A DNA stretch of 64,000 nucleotides. It comes from Ischnura elegans. Its lineage: Eukaryota; Arthropoda; Insecta; Odonata; Coenagrionidae. This document shows positions 61,880 through 64,000 of the stretch, in pieces. A model generated the notes under the pieces. It was not told the DNA's origin, searched no databases, and was given only the letters and a program-made list of their open reading frames with translations. Positions within the stretch are counted from its first letter, which is position 1, and each line of letters opens with the position of its first letter. The translations under genes were made by a program, and so were the position numbers. The stretch lies in assembly GCF_921293095.1 (NCBI RefSeq), contig NC_060249.1, positions 85,819,907 to 85,883,906 on the forward strand. The letters are read 5' to 3'.

Positions 61880-62872
61880 TGAACTTGAATCATGCGATCA
61901 TTTTTCCAACCCTCAGAATGATAGCTTCAACGGTAGGTTTTCAGGGACCGAGAGATTGATCGCTCGACCAATCATTTTCTGAATCGCGCTGTCATTCCCA
62001 CCGTCCCTTTTTCCATCCATCATTCCGTCACTTTCAGTATTTATCACTGACATTCAACTAAAAGCCAACCGTGGGGTTACAATCTCTGTTAGCGGCAGTG
62101 CTTTCTGATTGGCTGAATGACGGTGCCCGCGATGGTTTCAGCGACGGGACGTGCCGAGTGATGGAAAAGGGATTGGATTTCCATCCCTGGAGCCTTCGCG
62201 GAAAATGATCGCGTGAAACAGTTTATTTTTCCGCCACCATTGGAGCGATCGCTGGACCTGTCCCTCGAAAGGGATGGAATGCAACAGCCGGAGGGAGAGG
62301 TACTTATTTTGTTTCTAACTTGCGTTAGCGTCCACTACTAACAAATAGAATAATTCCCCTGATCAGAATTCCATAAAATAGACCATAAGTTAGTGTAATA
62401 TATAAAACCCCCTGCCTTAAAATAACTAAATTCTCAGTATCTAAAAAAAGTGGATTTCTCAGCACAAATAATAATTTTAATTGGCGAGCGCGTAAGGTGT
62501 TTCATGTGTGATGTTTGATTATTTCCCGGCGAACAATAACAGTAAAGATATCTCGGGATTTGCACCGGGTCAGATTCTCCACATCTCCTTCCAACGTTTC
62601 GGCAAGCAACTCGCCCATCGTCTTCAGGGATTCGGGAATACCACTATCATTGGATTCCTGAATCCCTGAAGAAAATGGGCGAGTTGCTTGTCGAAACGTT
62701 GGAGGGAGGAGTGGAGGACCTGACCCACTACCAAACCCGAGAAATCTATAATGCTGTGTAAGGCTGGATGATTTCGAAAATGATGGGTCGAGTGATAATT
62801 CCTTTGGTCCCTGAAAACCCATCGCTAGAGCTATCATTCAGAGGGACGAAAAAAAATGATGGTGCGATTCAG
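61880..62872. mobile_element. Inverted-repeat element with about 105-bp termini, 1 kb
   Basis: The left terminus (about 61880-61985) pairs with the right terminus (about 62765-62872). Shared blocks in the same direction are GAATGATAGCT, GGTTTTCAGGGACC, CGACC(A/C)ATCATTTTC and a T-rich spacer. No transposase is seen. It encloses the palindrome at 62547-62750. The superfamily is unknown because no target duplication could be fixed. Confidence 0.65.
62547..62750. repeat. Palindrome with CTGAAGA..GAAAC motif on both arms
   Basis: The arms at 62547-62638 and 62655-62750 are reverse complements with few changes, around a 16-base loop. Each arm carries, outward from the centre, CTGAAGA, a 6-bp stem GGCGAG-TTG-CTTGYC, then GAAACGTTGG. 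On the right arm these are at 62666-62672 and 62693-62697. On the left arm the reverse forms are at 62621-62627 and 62596-62600. Confidence 0.8.
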
Positions 62873-62939
62873 GCGTTAGAGACTCTTCGCGGGACGGGCT
62901 CTCTTCTGCTCGGCGTGCATCGTGGTAGTCCTCACTTCC

Positions 62940-63240
62940 CTGGCTCGCTTCCAGAACGATTTGTCTTTTTTTTTCTTCTCCTCCTCTTTGCATTACCACC
63001 ACTCACCCCACCCCCGTTCTCGCTTTCTTTCTCTCTTGTCATTTTGCTTTGAAGAAGACCCATTCGCCTTCTCCACTCCCTTGTCTCTTCTCCTCCTCAT
63101 CCCCTCCTACTGTCGCTCCGTCCATTTCTCATCCTCTTCTCCGCCCATTCAGTCTCGTGGGCATGCGGAAGTATCCATCGAAAATGCCAGTGTAGAAGAA
63201 ACGGCCACTAGCCAGAGCCGTCGAAGAGCTCCCGCATAGT
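62940..63240. other. Pyrimidine-rich tract
   Basis: This is a strongly T- and C-rich plus strand with overlapping chance frames. No gene is supported. Confidence 0.4.
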
Positions 63241-63490
63241 TTGCGTGTGTGTGGGGACTGCACTGAGGAGGCCCAATTCCATCCCGTAGTAGGCTGATTT
63301 CTGTTGCCACTTCGGTCGCATTTTAATCGGTTTTCAAAAATGTCCGCGGCGCGGTGATGAGTGCAATGCGATCCACTATTTTCCCTATATTTTGCAGTAT
63401 AATGTTGCCGTTTGCGAGGAAATTCATTGAAAAGTTATGAATATGATAGATCACAGAATAGTGTGTATACATTTCCGAGGTTTCAGACGA

Positions 63491-63640
63491 GACGAAGAAG
63501 CAGTAGCGATTTCCACAGTTTTTTATTTATTATACGACCGGTTTCGCTTATAGCATCATCAGATGTTGCCTGATGATGCTAATAGCGAAACCGGTCGTAT
63601 AATGAATATAAAATTGTGGAAATTGCTCCTGCTTCTTGTT
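63491..63640. repeat. Palindrome with hammerhead-like CTGATGA..GAAACCGGTC core
   Basis: The arms at 63491-63562 and 63570-63640 are near-perfect reverse complements separated by seven bases. The right arm reads CTGATGA (63570-63576), a 3-bp GCT/AGC stem with a 3-base loop, GAAAC (63587-63591) and GGTC (63593-63596). The left arm repeats this on the minus strand. The loop is ATA on one arm and AAT on the other, while the stem is kept. This layout recalls the hammerhead ribozyme core. Confidence 0.8.
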
Positions 63641-64000
63641 TAAAGTATACCGGGACTAGCCACGGTGATAACTTATACGGGAGTCACCTGCAATGCACAA
63701 TCGTGCGAGGATCCACAGAGGAAAAAAAATGCTCCTGCTTCTTTGCTTTGTTAAATAAATTTCGGTTTATTTAATAGAGTATTCTACCGATTAAGGTAGG
63801 TTTCCATGGAGTGCTTAAGAAGTGCCGAAGAAGAATTCTGTGAGCCTCCCCTTCCATCATGCACTTCCCTCTTCAATTCACAATGAGACCTACTCCCTTT
63901 CATTATATCTAAAATCCTATTCTTTTCCTTCCTCTCCCTCGTTTACCTAACATTCTTCCCTCTAACACTGTTTTCAACATCCCCTCCCCGCTAAGTATTC

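Larger units (their letters stand above)
11874..64000 (+). other. Presumed very long intron of the second gene
   Basis: No later exon with a recognisable protein, paired splice sites and steady coding bias was found on the plus strand, and no gene was found on the minus strand. The stretch is best read as intron rich in mobile-element debris. Exons short enough to be missed by eye, or lncRNA genes, cannot be excluded. Confidence 0.4.

Noticed and set aside
63570..63596. Fully canonical active hammerhead ribozyme
   Set aside because: The core strings are present, but stem II is only three pairs with an extra base and a clear stem I could not be drawn within one arm. Reported only as hammerhead-like.

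Overview
The window is nuclear DNA from an animal, most likely an arthropod and probably an insect. It is AT-rich, CpG is not depleted, coding exons are short and separated by introns with GT..AG borders, and there are no prokaryotic operons. The rest is a dense mix of tRNA-derived SINE heads, MITE-like and fold-back elements, a LINE tail and a Penelope-like remnant. The species cannot be fixed from sequence alone.

Region 1 (1-6,010) holds the 3' end of a plus-strand gene. Three exons (1735-2000, 2088-2192, 5374-5506) join in frame and end at a stop. The encoded C-terminus reads as the second half of a SEFIR domain, the cytoplasmic signalling module of IL-17 receptors and their adaptor Act1/CIKS. 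A 3' UTR of about 480 bases ends at an AATAAA. The 5' part of the gene, with any ectodomain and membrane segment, lies before the window or is not recognisable in 1-1734.

Region 2 (6,011-10,780) is intergenic: AT-rich to about 9.3 kb, then CpG-rich promoter-like DNA. Region 3 (10,780-64,000) is the start of a second plus-strand gene. It has a TATA/initiator candidate, a first coding exon at 10879-10947 (23 codons from a good ATG to a GT donor) and a likely second exon at 11804-11873 encoding a Ser/Asp/Glu-rich stretch. I do not recognise the product. No convincing later exon was found, so most of the window is probably one very long intron, about 52 kb or more, unless it hides non-coding genes.

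The inferred intron is a repeat landscape. It contains pogo-type, hAT-type and PIF/Harbinger-type MITEs with intact target-site duplications. It also has several larger inverted-repeat elements (45.86-47.46 kb, 49.5-49.95 kb, 61.88-62.87 kb), local direct duplications, and two palindromes at 62.5-63.6 kb. Those palindromes carry a CTGANGA..stem..GAAAC motif resembling the hammerhead ribozyme core known from Penelope-like elements. Looser versions recur at 31.9, 56.3 and 58.8 kb. These palindromes are the most unusual signal in the window. Two CpG-rich patches (13.5-14.4 and 34.5-35.7 kb) could be internal promoters or enhancers.
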